From NCBI GenBank assembly GCA_030681515.1, contig JAUXSE010000039.1, positions 1 through 64,000 on the forward strand: a stretch of 64,000 bases of DNA, in the 5' to 3' direction. The position numbers and the translations under genes are program-made. The stretch comes from Geothrix sp. GTDB lineage: Bacteria; Acidobacteriota; Holophagae; Holophagales; Holophagaceae. Shown here piece after piece: positions 33,705-41,047 of this stretch. The notes under the pieces are model-generated. The model did no database searches, had not been told where the DNA came from, and saw nothing but the letters and a program-made list of their open reading frames with translations. The stretch's first letter is position 1. Every line of letters starts with the position of its first letter.

Positions 33705-33878
33705 CTACGCGTAGAGATCCACCCGCTGCCCCACGCCACCGGCCTGGGCGACCATCCTGGCCAGATCGGCGCCCTGCTCGGCGCTCAGGTCCAGGGCCTT
33801 CCGGAGCACGCGCACGGCGAACTCGTTCTGGGTCCTGGCCTGGGTCTGGACGACGGCGTTGGCGGGCGTGATGTCCAC
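33705..33878 (-). CDS. Small YjfB-like putative motility protein
   Basis: 57 residues with a GTG start at 33878 preceded by agaggtttcc; the frame has no ATG between csrA's stop and the conserved region. The sequence (V/M)DITPANAVVQTQARTQ, VRVLRKALDLSAEQG and the C-terminus GQRVDLYA match the small YjfB family (putative motility protein), whose members end in G.Q/R.(I/V)D(V/T)x(A). It lies 19 bases after csrA in the order fliW-csrA-yjfB, which supports a flagellar link. The ORF's short length makes it easy to miss. Confidence 0.7.
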   Translation of the reverse strand: MDITPANAVVQTQARTQNEFAVRVLRKALDLSAEQGADLARMVAQAGGVGQRVDLYA

Positions 33879-33897
33879 GGAAACCTCTACAGGGGCT

Positions 33898-34149
33898 TCA
33901 TCGGCCCTCGGGCTTCCCCACTTGAGCGGCCCGGAGCAGGGCGGCGGCGTCCTGGACGGGTACCTTGGCCTCGGTGGCGGCACGATTTTCGGCCGCGATG
34001 GCCTCGAACACCTCGCGGCGATGGACTTGGACGCTGCGCGGGGCCTTGATGCCCAGGCGGACGCCATCCTTGGTGACGCCGAGGACGATGACCTCGACCT
34101 CGCCCCCGATGATGATGGACTGTTCCGCCTTCCGGGTGATCACGAGCAT
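33898..34149 (-). CDS. csrA: Carbon storage/translational regulator CsrA
   Basis: 83 residues. MLVITRKAEQSIIIGGEVEVIVLGV is the canonical RNA-binding start (two parts: MLVITRKAEQ and SIIIGGEVEVIVLGV), followed by VRLGIKAP and the second RNA-binding strand VHRREVFEAI. The C-terminal extension (~62-83) is longer than in E. coli, as usual in FliW-regulated CsrA. CsrA binds GGA in mRNA leaders and represses flagellin translation; FliW, encoded 12 bases upstream, antagonises it. Confidence 0.97.
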   Translation of the reverse strand: MLVITRKAEQSIIIGGEVEVIVLGVTKDGVRLGIKAPRSVQVHRREVFEAIAAENRAATEAKVPVQDAAALLRAAQVGKPEGR

Positions 34150-34161
34150 AGGGCGAGGGTA

Positions 34162-34596
34162 TCAGTCCTGGCCCAGGATCGGGAAGCGCAGCGGGTATTT
34201 GTCCGCGTTCAAGGCGATCTGGAAGCCCACGCAGGTCTTCACGTTCACGACCAGGGGGCCGGCGAGGTTGGTGGTCATGCGCCGGGGATCCTCCGGGATC
34301 ACAACCAGGGTGAGGATCATGGCGTCATCCTGGGATTCGAGGCCGAGGGCCTCGGCCTCGTCGTCACCGAGGGGCACGGCATAGTCGTCCTTGATGCCGG
34401 CGGGATCGAGGCAGGTGAACGAGATCTCGGGGGATTCCACGGACTGGAGGAATTTCAGGGGGTAGCCGTCCTGGGGCTCGAACAGACGGAAGGCGGTGAG
34501 CCGGGGGAAGCCCAGCAGGCCCTTGGGGAAGGTCAGGAGGATGCCTTCGTCGGAGGCGGGGCTGGGAGCTGGGGTGGGAGCAGTGTCGGGAGTCAT
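34162..34596 (-). CDS. fliW: Flagellar assembly factor FliW
   Basis: 144 residues from ATG 34596, which overlaps the rnd stop (ATGA). A Pro/Ala-rich N-terminal leader is followed by the FliW fold: LLTFPKGLLGFPRLTAFRL, then PLKFLQSVESPEISF and NLAGPLVVNVKT. FliW binds CsrA allosterically and also flagellin, coupling flagellin stock to its translation. Order rnd-fliW-csrA-yjfB, all on the minus strand with small gaps, indicates one operon. Flagellar structural genes are outside this window. Confidence 0.95.
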   Translation of the reverse strand: MTPDTAPTPAPSPASDEGILLTFPKGLLGFPRLTAFRLFEPQDGYPLKFLQSVESPEISFTCLDPAGIKDDYAVPLGDDEAEALGLESQDDAMILTLVVIPEDPRRMTTNLAGPLVVNVKTCVGFQIALNADKYPLRFPILGQD

Positions 34597-35540
34597 GGCC
34601 GTCCAGGGTTGTTCCAAATCAACCCATCGGACGAATCCGGGTCTTCCTGAGTTTCATGCGCCCCCTCGCTGAACACCGCCCAAAGGGCCTCCAGCCGCTT
34701 GCGGCGGAACCGGGGATTGGGAATGGTGCGCTCCAGGGCCTCCCTGGTGGCCGGGGGGTGGGCCAGGCGGGCCATGATCCAGCGGTTGCCCAGTTCCATG
34801 ACGGCGCCCACATCGCCCTCGTTGCCCCAGGCCCAGCGCAGGGCCGTGAGTTTCCGGGCGCGTTCCACGGCCAGGTCGCCCAGGTGCTTGACCTTCTCCA
34901 CCACGGGGTCGTGCCTGGGAGTTGCGTAGGCCCGCACCCGCTTCAGCAGGTGCCGCATCTCCCGGGGCAGGGCGGCCAGCCGCGGTCCGGCCTCCGGGTG
35001 ATCCCGTTTCGCGTCGGATTCGTCGGCCAGGATGCGCAGCAGGGGCAGCAGCAGGGCCGCATCGCGGCTGGCGTAGGTGATCTGGGCGTCGCGCAGGGGC
35101 CGGATCATCCAGTTGGAATCCTGCTCCTCCTTGGGGATATCGAGGCCCAGCTTGAGCTTGGCCATGGTCTTCAGGCCCGGCTGCGGGTAGCCCAGGGCCC
35201 TGGAGAGCAGCATGGTGTCGAAGATGCTCTCGGGCACCACATTGTAAACGCGCTTGAAGACGATGCCGTCGCCGGAGAAGTCGTGGACGATCCAGGGCAC
35301 CTGGGCCATGGCCTGCAGGGCGGGCCGCATGAGATCGCCCAGGGCCAGCGGATCCACCAGCCAGGCCTGATCGTGGGTGGCCACCTGCATCAGCGCGAGC
35401 ACGCAGTGGTGCATGCCCGTGAGGCTGCACTCGATGTCCACGGACAGCACGCCCGCCGAATGCCACAGGGGCAGCGCCTCCTGCAGCTTCTCGGGCGTAT
35501 CCACAAAGGTCGTGGGAAGGTCGAAGTGATCCAGCACCAT
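34593..35540 (-). CDS. rnd: Ribonuclease D-like 3'-5' exonuclease
   Basis: 315 residues from ATG 35540; the frame is open upstream but enters an inverted-repeat region. DEDDy exonuclease: Exo I SVDIEC (D35, E37), Exo II VHDFSGDGIVF (family usually HDxxxD), Exo III YASRDAALLLPL (Tyr-x3-Asp). An HRDC domain follows at ~205-300 (ALRWAWGNEGDVGAVMELGN; RIP motif variants). RNase D trims tRNA 3' ends. The substrate assignment is by family. The C-terminal tail is acidic. Confidence 0.9.
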   Translation of the reverse strand: MVLDHFDLPTTFVDTPEKLQEALPLWHSAGVLSVDIECSLTGMHHCVLALMQVATHDQAWLVDPLALGDLMRPALQAMAQVPWIVHDFSGDGIVFKRVYNVVPESIFDTMLLSRALGYPQPGLKTMAKLKLGLDIPKEEQDSNWMIRPLRDAQITYASRDAALLLPLLRILADESDAKRDHPEAGPRLAALPREMRHLLKRVRAYATPRHDPVVEKVKHLGDLAVERARKLTALRWAWGNEGDVGAVMELGNRWIMARLAHPPATREALERTIPNPRFRRKRLEALWAVFSEGAHETQEDPDSSDGLIWNNPGRP

Positions 35541-35541
35541 C

Positions 35542-35817
35542 CTAGGGCCTGGCTTCAAAAGAGGGCATGACCGCGACGGGTCCAGCCGCGTGATCCAGGA
35601 AGGAAGCGCGCACAGGGCGATGCGGGACATCGTTCAAGCGCGGTGACGCACCTGGGCGCGCGGCTGGGCCCGTCCCGGAGGGCAAGGGGCGGCGCCCGGC
35701 GCGATACCGCGTCAAGCTCCTCGTCAATAGTGCCGCTATTGCCATCGTCGCTTTCCTTGTCTCGCTTGGGCGGCGCCTCTTGCGCGGCCCTGTCCTTTTT
35801 TGAAGCCAGGCCCCTAG
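35542..35817. repeat. Inverted-repeat-bounded divergent intergenic segment
   Basis: Left arm 35542-35560 (ctagggcctggcttcaaaa) and right arm 35798-35817 are complementary except for one extra base. They enclose ~237 bp of GC-rich sequence with a small internal palindrome caatag-tgccg-ctattg. CTAG marks both outer ends and could be a 4-bp target duplication. The arms lie immediately next to the rnd start and 60 bases before the UPF0016 gene, so both genes have the same leader sequence. No gene is supported in 35541-35876. Confidence 0.7.
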
Positions 35818-35876
35818 TGTGCCTCAGATGTTCCTCCATTACGCTGAAGAGTCCGTCACGATTCCCGGGGCTTGCC

Positions 35877-36146
35877 ATGAACCGATCGCTCTTCTGGACC
35901 ACCTTTTTCACGATCTTCCTCGCCGAAGTCGGGGACAAGACACAGCTGGCGGCGATGACGGCCACCGTGCGCAGCGGGCAGATCTGGACCGTGTTCCTCG
36001 CCGCCAGCGCGGCCCTGGTCTGTGCCACGGCCATCGGCGTGGCCCTGGGCGGGGTGCTGTTCAAGCACATCCCCGGGGTGGCCATCAAGTGGGTGGCCGG
36101 TTGCGCGTTCATCGCGGTGGGGCTGTGGGTCCTGATCAAGGGCTGA
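35877..36146 (+). CDS. UPF0016/GDT1-family cation transporter, half-size
   Basis: 89 residues from ATG 35877. One UPF0016 repeat: TM1 FFTIFLAEVGDKTQLAAM with the signature E17-x-G-D20-K-T, TM2 WTVFLAASAALVCATAIGVALGG and TM3 WVAGCAFIAVGLWVLI. Family members (MneA, Gdt1, TMEM165) move Mn2+ or Ca2+. Most have two repeats in one chain; single-repeat forms work as dimers or with a second half gene, which is not seen here. It sits just upstream of the copper-type RiPP operon but is separated by ~200 bases, so co-transcription is uncertain. Confidence 0.88.
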   Translation: MNRSLFWTTFFTIFLAEVGDKTQLAAMTATVRSGQIWTVFLAASAALVCATAIGVALGGVLFKHIPGVAIKWVAGCAFIAVGLWVLIKG

Positions 36147-36197
36147 GGGGCCACCTCCCCCACCCGGAAGCGGACCCGGTTCATAGAAATAAATAAA

Positions 36198-36236
36198 TGT
36201 CACAATGCCCATCGCGCTCGCACCGAAAGGTGTAAC
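36198..36236 (+). promoter_or_regulatory. TGTMAC pair upstream of RiPP operon
   Basis: TGTCAC (36198-36203) and TGTAAC (36231-36236) each followed by aa. TGTAAC is a common -35 for copper-responsive ECF sigma factors. I find no convincing -10 (CGTC-type) at 16-17 bases, so the promoter assignment is tentative. Confidence 0.25.
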
Positions 36237-36343
36237 AACAGCACCTTGGTTCGAGCCGGCCGTGTCCGGTGAGGCCTTGTCCTGTTCCATCAACGGGGCC
36301 GCCGGGCGGCCCCCAGGCGCGGCCTCGGCCGCACGGAGAATTC

Positions 36344-36652
36344 ATGATCACGAAACTCATTGGTGCCGCCACCCTCTTCGCGGCCGGGTCGCTCATGGCC
36401 GGGCACACCCAGTCCCTCGGGGCCACGCCCGTGGACGCCTTCGGTGCCGAAGCCGCCCTTGCCTGCGCCGGATCCTGCGGCGGCAAGGAGACCAAGGACG
36501 CCAAGGCGGAAGGCAAGGCCCCCGCCAAGGCGAAGGACGGCTCCTGCGGCAAGGGCACCTGCGGCAGCAAGGACATGAAGAAGGACAAGAAGGAAGGCAC
36601 CTGCGGCAAGGACAAGAAGGCCGATGGCTCCTGCGGCAAGGATAAGAAGTAG
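36344..36652 (+). CDS. Bufferin-type RiPP precursor peptide (Cys-rich)
   Basis: 102 residues from ATG 36344 (cggag upstream). Signal peptide ~1-20 (LIGAATLFAAGSLMAG). The mature part has six Cys: C41 and C45 (CAGSC), then C68, C73, C87 and C97, four of them in repeated (D/E/K)G(S/T)CG(K/S) motifs spaced by Lys/Asp-rich linkers. This matches precursors of the BufA/HvfA type, in which a DUF692 (MNIO) enzyme converts Cys in xGxCG motifs to thiooxazole or oxazolone-thioamide groups that bind copper. The next two genes encode exactly those partners. The GC-rich repeat structure may expand or contract between strains. Which cysteines are modified cannot be told from sequence. Confidence 0.85.
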   Translation: MITKLIGAATLFAAGSLMAGHTQSLGATPVDAFGAEAALACAGSCGGKETKDAKAEGKAPAKAKDGSCGKGTCGSKDMKKDKKEGTCGKDKKADGSCGKDKK

Positions 36653-36670
36653 CTGCCCGGGAGGCACGCC

Positions 36671-37534
36671 ATGGCTCAGGACAGGTTCACCGGCGTGGGG
36701 CTGGGGCTTCGCCGCCCGCACCTCGAGGCGGTCGCGGGGCTGGAAGCCCACGGCGTGCCCTTCTGGGAGACCTGTCCTGAGAATGTGATCGGGGACGGGG
36801 GGCGCCATCATCGGATGGCCTGCGCGGTCCTCGATCGGGATCCGGTGCTCACCCACGGTTTGGCCATCTCCGTGGGCGGCTTCGATCCCTGGGACGGGGA
36901 GTACCTGCGCGATCTGGGCCGGTTTCTCATCCGCACGGGGACGCCCTGGCATTCCGAGCACCTCTGCTTCACGGGCGTGGATGGGAGCTGCCTTCACGAG
37001 CTGCTGCCGCTTCCCTTCACGCGGGAGGCGGCGCGGCACGCGATCGCCCGGGCGAAGGATCTCCAGACCCGTCTCCCCGTTCCGCTGCTCCTCGAAAACA
37101 TCACGTACTACGCCGAGCTCGGGCCTTCCGAAATGGATGAGGCCGACTTCATCGCCGGGGTGCTGGAGGGCGCGGACGTGGGCTGGCTGCTGGATGTGAA
37201 CAATGTCTACGTCAATGGGCTCAACTTCGGCTTCGATCCGAAGGCCTGGCTATCGCGGATGCCGCTGGACCGCGTCGCGCAGATCCACATCGCGGGCCAC
37301 AAGCGCTTCGGCGATATCACCGTGGATACCCACGGGGCGGAGGTCATTGACCCCGTCATCGAGCTGATGCAGTGGACCCTCGCGCGGCTGGGAAGACCCG
37401 TCCCGGTGCTGCTGGAACGGGATAACCACATTCCGGATCTCGACGCCCTGCTGGCGGAACGGGCGCGCCTCCAGCACGCCTACGACGCGGTGCTGGCGCC
37501 CGTCCTGGCCCCGGGCGGGGTGGGTCATGGCTGA
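36671..37534 (+). CDS. DUF692 multinuclear iron oxidase (BufB/MbnB-like)
   Basis: 287 residues. TIM-barrel MNIO family: VGLGLRRPHLEAV at the start, metal-site motifs WHSEHLCFTG, LLLENITYY, LLDVNNVYVN, IHIAGHK and VLLERDNHIPDL with the usual His/Asp/Glu ligands visible. Such enzymes use mixed-valent iron and O2 to modify precursor Cys residues. The gene follows the precursor by 18 bases and overlaps the next by eight, so all three are coupled. Length matches BufB proteins. Substrate is very probably the 36344 peptide. Confidence 0.93.
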   Translation: MAQDRFTGVGLGLRRPHLEAVAGLEAHGVPFWETCPENVIGDGGRHHRMACAVLDRDPVLTHGLAISVGGFDPWDGEYLRDLGRFLIRTGTPWHSEHLCFTGVDGSCLHELLPLPFTREAARHAIARAKDLQTRLPVPLLLENITYYAELGPSEMDEADFIAGVLEGADVGWLLDVNNVYVNGLNFGFDPKAWLSRMPLDRVAQIHIAGHKRFGDITVDTHGAEVIDPVIELMQWTLARLGRPVPVLLERDNHIPDLDALLAERARLQHAYDAVLAPVLAPGGVGHG

Positions 37535-38312
37535 GTCCCGGACCCTCGGCCTTCAGCGGGCCATGGCCTCCCTGGTGCTGGACGGGGACGAGGCCGTCTT
37601 CGAATCGGATCCCGGCGAGGCGGCCCGCCGCCAGGGACTGGGGGACGCGGAGCAGCGGTCCTTCCGGGACCAGGGCCCCGGGATGAGAACCTACCGCGAG
37701 CTGGCGCGCATGAGCCTCATCGAGCCGCTGGAGACCCTGTTTCCGGTGCTGAAGGCGCTCCTCGACGCCGCCGGCGCGTGGGATGGGTGCATTCAGGCCT
37801 TTCTCGACGCGCGGGCCATCCGGAGTTCCCACTACCGGGATATCGGGCCGGCCTTCCTGGGCTGGCTCGCGGCCACGGGCTGGGGCCAGGACCGCTGGCC
37901 CTTCCTGCTCGAACTGGCTCACGCCGAGATCCTGGAGGTGCTGGTGGCCCGCTTTCCCGATGCGGATCCTCCCGGGGAGGTCCATGCCGATCCGGGGCCC
38001 CAGGATCGGGTCGTCCTGGATCCGGCCACCCAGGTCGTGACCTACACCCATGCCGTCCACCGCGTCCGGGAGCAGGCACCGGTGCCCGAAGCCCGCCCCA
38101 CGCACCTCCTCGCCTTCCGCGACGGGGAGGGCGAGGCCCGGCTGCTGGAACTGACCCCGGCCACCGCGGCGCTGCTGGTCCAGGCCCAAACCCGGCCTCT
38201 TGCCGAAACTGTCGCTGCCCTGGGCCTGCCCGGCCTCACCCCGGCGATGAACCTCCTGCGCGACCTTCACCGCGACGGCGCCATCGCGGGATTCCACCGC
38301 CCCCTAGCCTGA
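37527..38312 (+). CDS. DUF2063 partner protein (BufC/MbnC-like)
   Basis: 261 residues, start overlapping the DUF692 gene by eight bases. The N-terminal DUF2063 domain (LGLQRAMASLVLDGDE, MSLIEPLETLFPVLKALLDA, SSHYRDIGPAFLGWLA) binds the precursor leader in MNIO systems. The C-terminal region (~140-250; LAFRDGEGEARLLELTPATAALL) resembles the winged-helix-like second domain of BufC. The protein forms a heterodimer with the iron oxidase. N-terminal sequence is otherwise rather divergent. Confidence 0.85.
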   Translation: MAESRTLGLQRAMASLVLDGDEAVFESDPGEAARRQGLGDAEQRSFRDQGPGMRTYRELARMSLIEPLETLFPVLKALLDAAGAWDGCIQAFLDARAIRSSHYRDIGPAFLGWLAATGWGQDRWPFLLELAHAEILEVLVARFPDADPPGEVHADPGPQDRVVLDPATQVVTYTHAVHRVREQAPVPEARPTHLLAFRDGEGEARLLELTPATAALLVQAQTRPLAETVAALGLPGLTPAMNLLRDLHRDGAIAGFHRPLA

Positions 38313-38321
38313 GAGGCCCCC

Positions 38322-38933
38322 ATGCTCCACCGTTCCCTATTGTCGGCTCTGCTGCTGGCCGTTCCCCTTATGGCCCAGAACCGCGTCTTCCGCGTGGACG
38401 ACAACCATACGGTGCTGGGCTTCAAGGCCTCGACCCTGCTCTTCGACGTGCCCGGCCGCTTCACGCGGTACAAGGCGGATATCCAGGGCGATCCCGCCTC
38501 CCCAGAAGGGGCGAAGGTCCGCGTGGACATCGAGGCCAGGTCCATCAACACCGCCAACGGGGGGCGCGACGAGCACCTCCGGTCCGCGGATTTCCTGGAT
38601 GTGGCGAAGCATCCGAAGATCACGTTCATTTCGCGGGAGGTCCGGAAGGAGGGCGACCGCCTGCTGGTTCGTGGAACCCTCACGATGCACGGGGTCAGCC
38701 GGGATCTCGATCTGTCCTTCGTGGCCGCGGAGGGCATGAACGGGGCCGGAGCCCACACCTGGTCCTACCGGGCCACCCTGCCGCTGGACCGGCTGGATTT
38801 CGGTGTGGGTGCAGACAGCGTGGCGGCCAAGATCAGCTTGAAGCGCCCGGTGGAACTGGACCTGCTGCTGGTGGGATTCTTCGAGGAACCGCCCGTCGCG
38901 GCCACGAAGCCCGCGGGCCGCGCCAAGAAGTAG
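38322..38933 (+). CDS. YceI-family periplasmic lipocalin-like protein
   Basis: 203 residues, nine bases after the DUF2063 gene. Signal peptide ~1-19. YceI fold: DDNHTVLGFKASTLLFDVPG, VDIEARSINTANGGRDEHL, SADFLDVAKHPKITF, RGTLTMHGVSRDL. YceI barrels bind isoprenoid quinones or similar lipids. The tail after ~185 is Ala/Lys-rich (AATKPAGRAKK). Location inside the bufferin-type operon suggests a redox or quinone role in the copper response, but this is inference. Confidence 0.9.
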   Translation: MLHRSLLSALLLAVPLMAQNRVFRVDDNHTVLGFKASTLLFDVPGRFTRYKADIQGDPASPEGAKVRVDIEARSINTANGGRDEHLRSADFLDVAKHPKITFISREVRKEGDRLLVRGTLTMHGVSRDLDLSFVAAEGMNGAGAHTWSYRATLPLDRLDFGVGADSVAAKISLKRPVELDLLLVGFFEEPPVAATKPAGRAKK

Positions 38934-38972
38934 CTTGCCGCGCCGGGGGCCCCCGCTGACACTGGCAGCGGC

Positions 38973-39590
38973 ATGACGGAACCCTCCCCGACTGAAACCG
39001 AGCTGCTTCAACGGGCCGCCTCCGGCGACTCGGATGCTTTCGGCGCGCTCGTCCAGCCCCACCTCGCCCTCTTCCACAACGGGATCCACCGCATCCTGGG
39101 CAATGCCGCCGATACCCAGGACGCGCTCCAGGACGCCCTCATGAGCATCCACCGGGACCTGCCCAGGTTCGAGGGCCGCAGCCGCTTCAGCAGCTGGGGC
39201 TACAAGATCTGCATCAACGCGGCGCTGATGGCGCGGCGGAGCCGCGTGAGGATCCACGATATGGAACGCTCCGAACCCCTGGCCCTGGGACCCTTCGATG
39301 ACCGCGGGCACCACATGGACCAGGATCGCGCGCCGGAATGGCAGGTCGAGGCCCAGGCGCACGATCTCGTGGAGCGGCAGGAGATGCGGGAATGCCTGAC
39401 GCGGGCCCTCGACGAGTTGCCGGACACGCACCGGACGGTTTTCGTGCTGAAGGATCTGGAGGACTGGGAGACGGAGGAGATCGCCCGGCACCTCCAGCTG
39501 ACGCCCGGGGCGGTACGGCAGCGGCTCCACCGGTCGCGAGTGCTGGTCCAGGCCCGTCTTCGCGCCCATGTCCTGGGAGGCCGCCCATGA
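38973..39590 (+). CDS. ECF-family RNA polymerase sigma factor
   Basis: 205 residues. Sigma region 2 (~30-95: FGALVQPHLALFHNGIHRIL, DTQDALQDALMSIHRDL, FSSWGYKICINAALM) and region 4 (~140-195: LDELPDTHRTVFVLKDLEDW, EIARHLQLTPGAVRQRLHRS). The linker is long and acidic. Its stop overlaps the start of the zinc-finger gene by ATGA, the usual sigma/anti-sigma arrangement. As the operon carries a copper-type RiPP, it is likely autoregulatory and metal-responsive, as for SigF-type factors next to bufferin genes. Confidence 0.93.
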   Translation: MTEPSPTETELLQRAASGDSDAFGALVQPHLALFHNGIHRILGNAADTQDALQDALMSIHRDLPRFEGRSRFSSWGYKICINAALMARRSRVRIHDMERSEPLALGPFDDRGHHMDQDRAPEWQVEAQAHDLVERQEMRECLTRALDELPDTHRTVFVLKDLEDWETEEIARHLQLTPGAVRQRLHRSRVLVQARLRAHVLGGRP

Positions 39591-39841
39591 GCTTCTTGCC
39601 CTCCTGCCATGAGGTCCAGACCGACCTCACCGAATACACCGAAGGCGCCCTGCCGTTCTCGCGAAGGGCGGGCATCTGGGTTCATCTGCTGTTTTGCCGG
39701 GTGTGCGCGGGATTCCTGCGCGGAATGAAGGCCCTCCCGGGCGTGGCCAAGGCGTCGCTCGCGGCGCCCACGGACGTCCCGGAAGCCGCATCCAGGGCCC
39801 TGGACGCGGTCCAGGCCGCCCTGAAGAAAGGGAAGCCCTAG
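39587..39841 (+). CDS. Short zinc-binding anti-sigma factor (ZAS-like)
   Basis: 84 residues, ATGA overlap with the ECF gene. H33-x3-C37-x2-C40 (HLLFCRVC) is the zinc-binding anti-sigma signature; C7 and H8 add possible metal ligands near the N-terminus. No transmembrane segment, so a soluble sensor. The family holds the sigma factor until thiols or metals change its fold. The size is about that of the sigma-binding domain alone. Confidence 0.85.
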   Translation: MSFLPSCHEVQTDLTEYTEGALPFSRRAGIWVHLLFCRVCAGFLRGMKALPGVAKASLAAPTDVPEAASRALDAVQAALKKGKP

Positions 39842-41028
39842 CCGCGCCTCAGGGTGAGGATGGCGATCTCCGGCGGGGCGGCGATGCGGATGGGCAGACC
39901 CACCACGCCAAGCCCCCGGCTGACGTAGAGCAGGTCGCTCCCCTCGCGGTAGAGGCCCTCGGTGCGGGGGCCGATGAGGCGGGCGCTGCTGAACCCCGGG
40001 ATGGGATTGATCTGGCCGCCGTGGGTGTGCCCCGATAGCGTGAGCCGCGCGCCGGCCGCCAGCGCCTGTTCCCATTCGCTGGGGCGGTGGTTCAGGCAGA
40101 GGCGGAAGGCGTCGGCGGGCAGATCCCGGGCGGCCTCGGCGGGCCGGGGGCCGGGGCCGAAGTTGATGCGGCGGAACCGGCCGTTCCGGGCCATGGGATC
40201 CTGCAGGCCCAGCACGGCGAGGGTGGCGCCGCCGCGCTGGACCAGGGCCGCGGTGTTCTCCAGGCAGCGGATCCCGTTCCGCTCCAGATCCCGCCAGATG
40301 GGGCGGGGATCGTCGAAGTAGTCGTGGTTGCCCAGCACGGCGAAACGGCCCAGGGGCGGGTGGAAGCCCCGGAAGGCCTCCAGAAGCGGTGCCAGTTCCT
40401 CCGGCCGGCTGTCCACCAGATCGCCCGTGAGCAGCAGCAGCTCCGGCCGTTCGCGCTCCGTGAGCTCCCGCCAGCGGCGCAGGGTGGCCGGGCCCACGAG
40501 GGGGCCGGCGTGGAGGTCGCTCAGGTGGGCCATGCGGAGGCCATCCAGGCCCACGGGTAGATCCGGGAAGAGGAGATCCCGGCGGGTGATCGCCGGATCC
40601 CCGTAGGCCTCTTTCGCCCCGCCCATCCCCAGGGCCGCCGAGGCGCCCGTGCTGGCCATCGCGGCGGTGCGGAGGAAGGCGCGGCGGCTGGGATCCACCG
40701 GGGCATCCTCTTCCAGGCCCCCGGCGAAAGGCACGACTTGGCGGAAGACCTGCCAGGCCCCCTCCGCCAGCATGGCGATGATCAGGTGGACCACGGTGAA
40801 GGCCTGGAAGTAGAAGCTGGCGCGGGCCAGCGGCCGCAGCAGGGGCATCGCGTCATTCCCGCCCGCCGCGGCGATCCGCATCCCCGCGAAGAGCACCAGG
40901 GGCAGGTGCATCAGCCCGAGGATCCAGGGCAGCCAGCGGTGGGCCCGCTCCGGCAGCTCCAGCCGCAGCAGCCGCAGGTGGAACCACTGGACGAGCACGA
41001 TGAGAATGAGGGCGATCAGGAAGGACAT
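39838..41028 (-). CDS. Membrane metallophosphoesterase
   Basis: 396 residues. Four N-terminal hydrophobic segments (~1-17, ~33-52, ~65-88 and ~115-130 with a twin-Arg-like RRAFLRTA), then a calcineurin-like domain: AHLSDLHAG (metal ligands D, H), GDLVDS, GNHDYF, and GHTHGGQINP. These YkuE/DevT-like proteins act on phospholipid or nucleotide substrates at the membrane. The convergent stop overlaps the anti-sigma gene's stop. No operon partner recognised. Confidence 0.88.
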   Translation of the reverse strand: MSFLIALILIVLVQWFHLRLLRLELPERAHRWLPWILGLMHLPLVLFAGMRIAAAGGNDAMPLLRPLARASFYFQAFTVVHLIIAMLAEGAWQVFRQVVPFAGGLEEDAPVDPSRRAFLRTAAMASTGASAALGMGGAKEAYGDPAITRRDLLFPDLPVGLDGLRMAHLSDLHAGPLVGPATLRRWRELTERERPELLLLTGDLVDSRPEELAPLLEAFRGFHPPLGRFAVLGNHDYFDDPRPIWRDLERNGIRCLENTAALVQRGGATLAVLGLQDPMARNGRFRRINFGPGPRPAEAARDLPADAFRLCLNHRPSEWEQALAAGARLTLSGHTHGGQINPIPGFSSARLIGPRTEGLYREGSDLLYVSRGLGVVGLPIRIAAPPEIAILTLRRG

Positions 41029-41047
41029 TCAGATCCCAGCCGGGAAA

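Noticed and set aside
35541-35876. A structured non-coding RNA gene (6S or similar)
   Set aside because: The inverted repeat could fold, but I see no consensus of a known RNA family.
36198-36343. A complete ECF promoter for the RiPP operon
   Set aside because: TGTAAC is present but no -10 of the expected type at the right distance; kept only as a low-confidence site.
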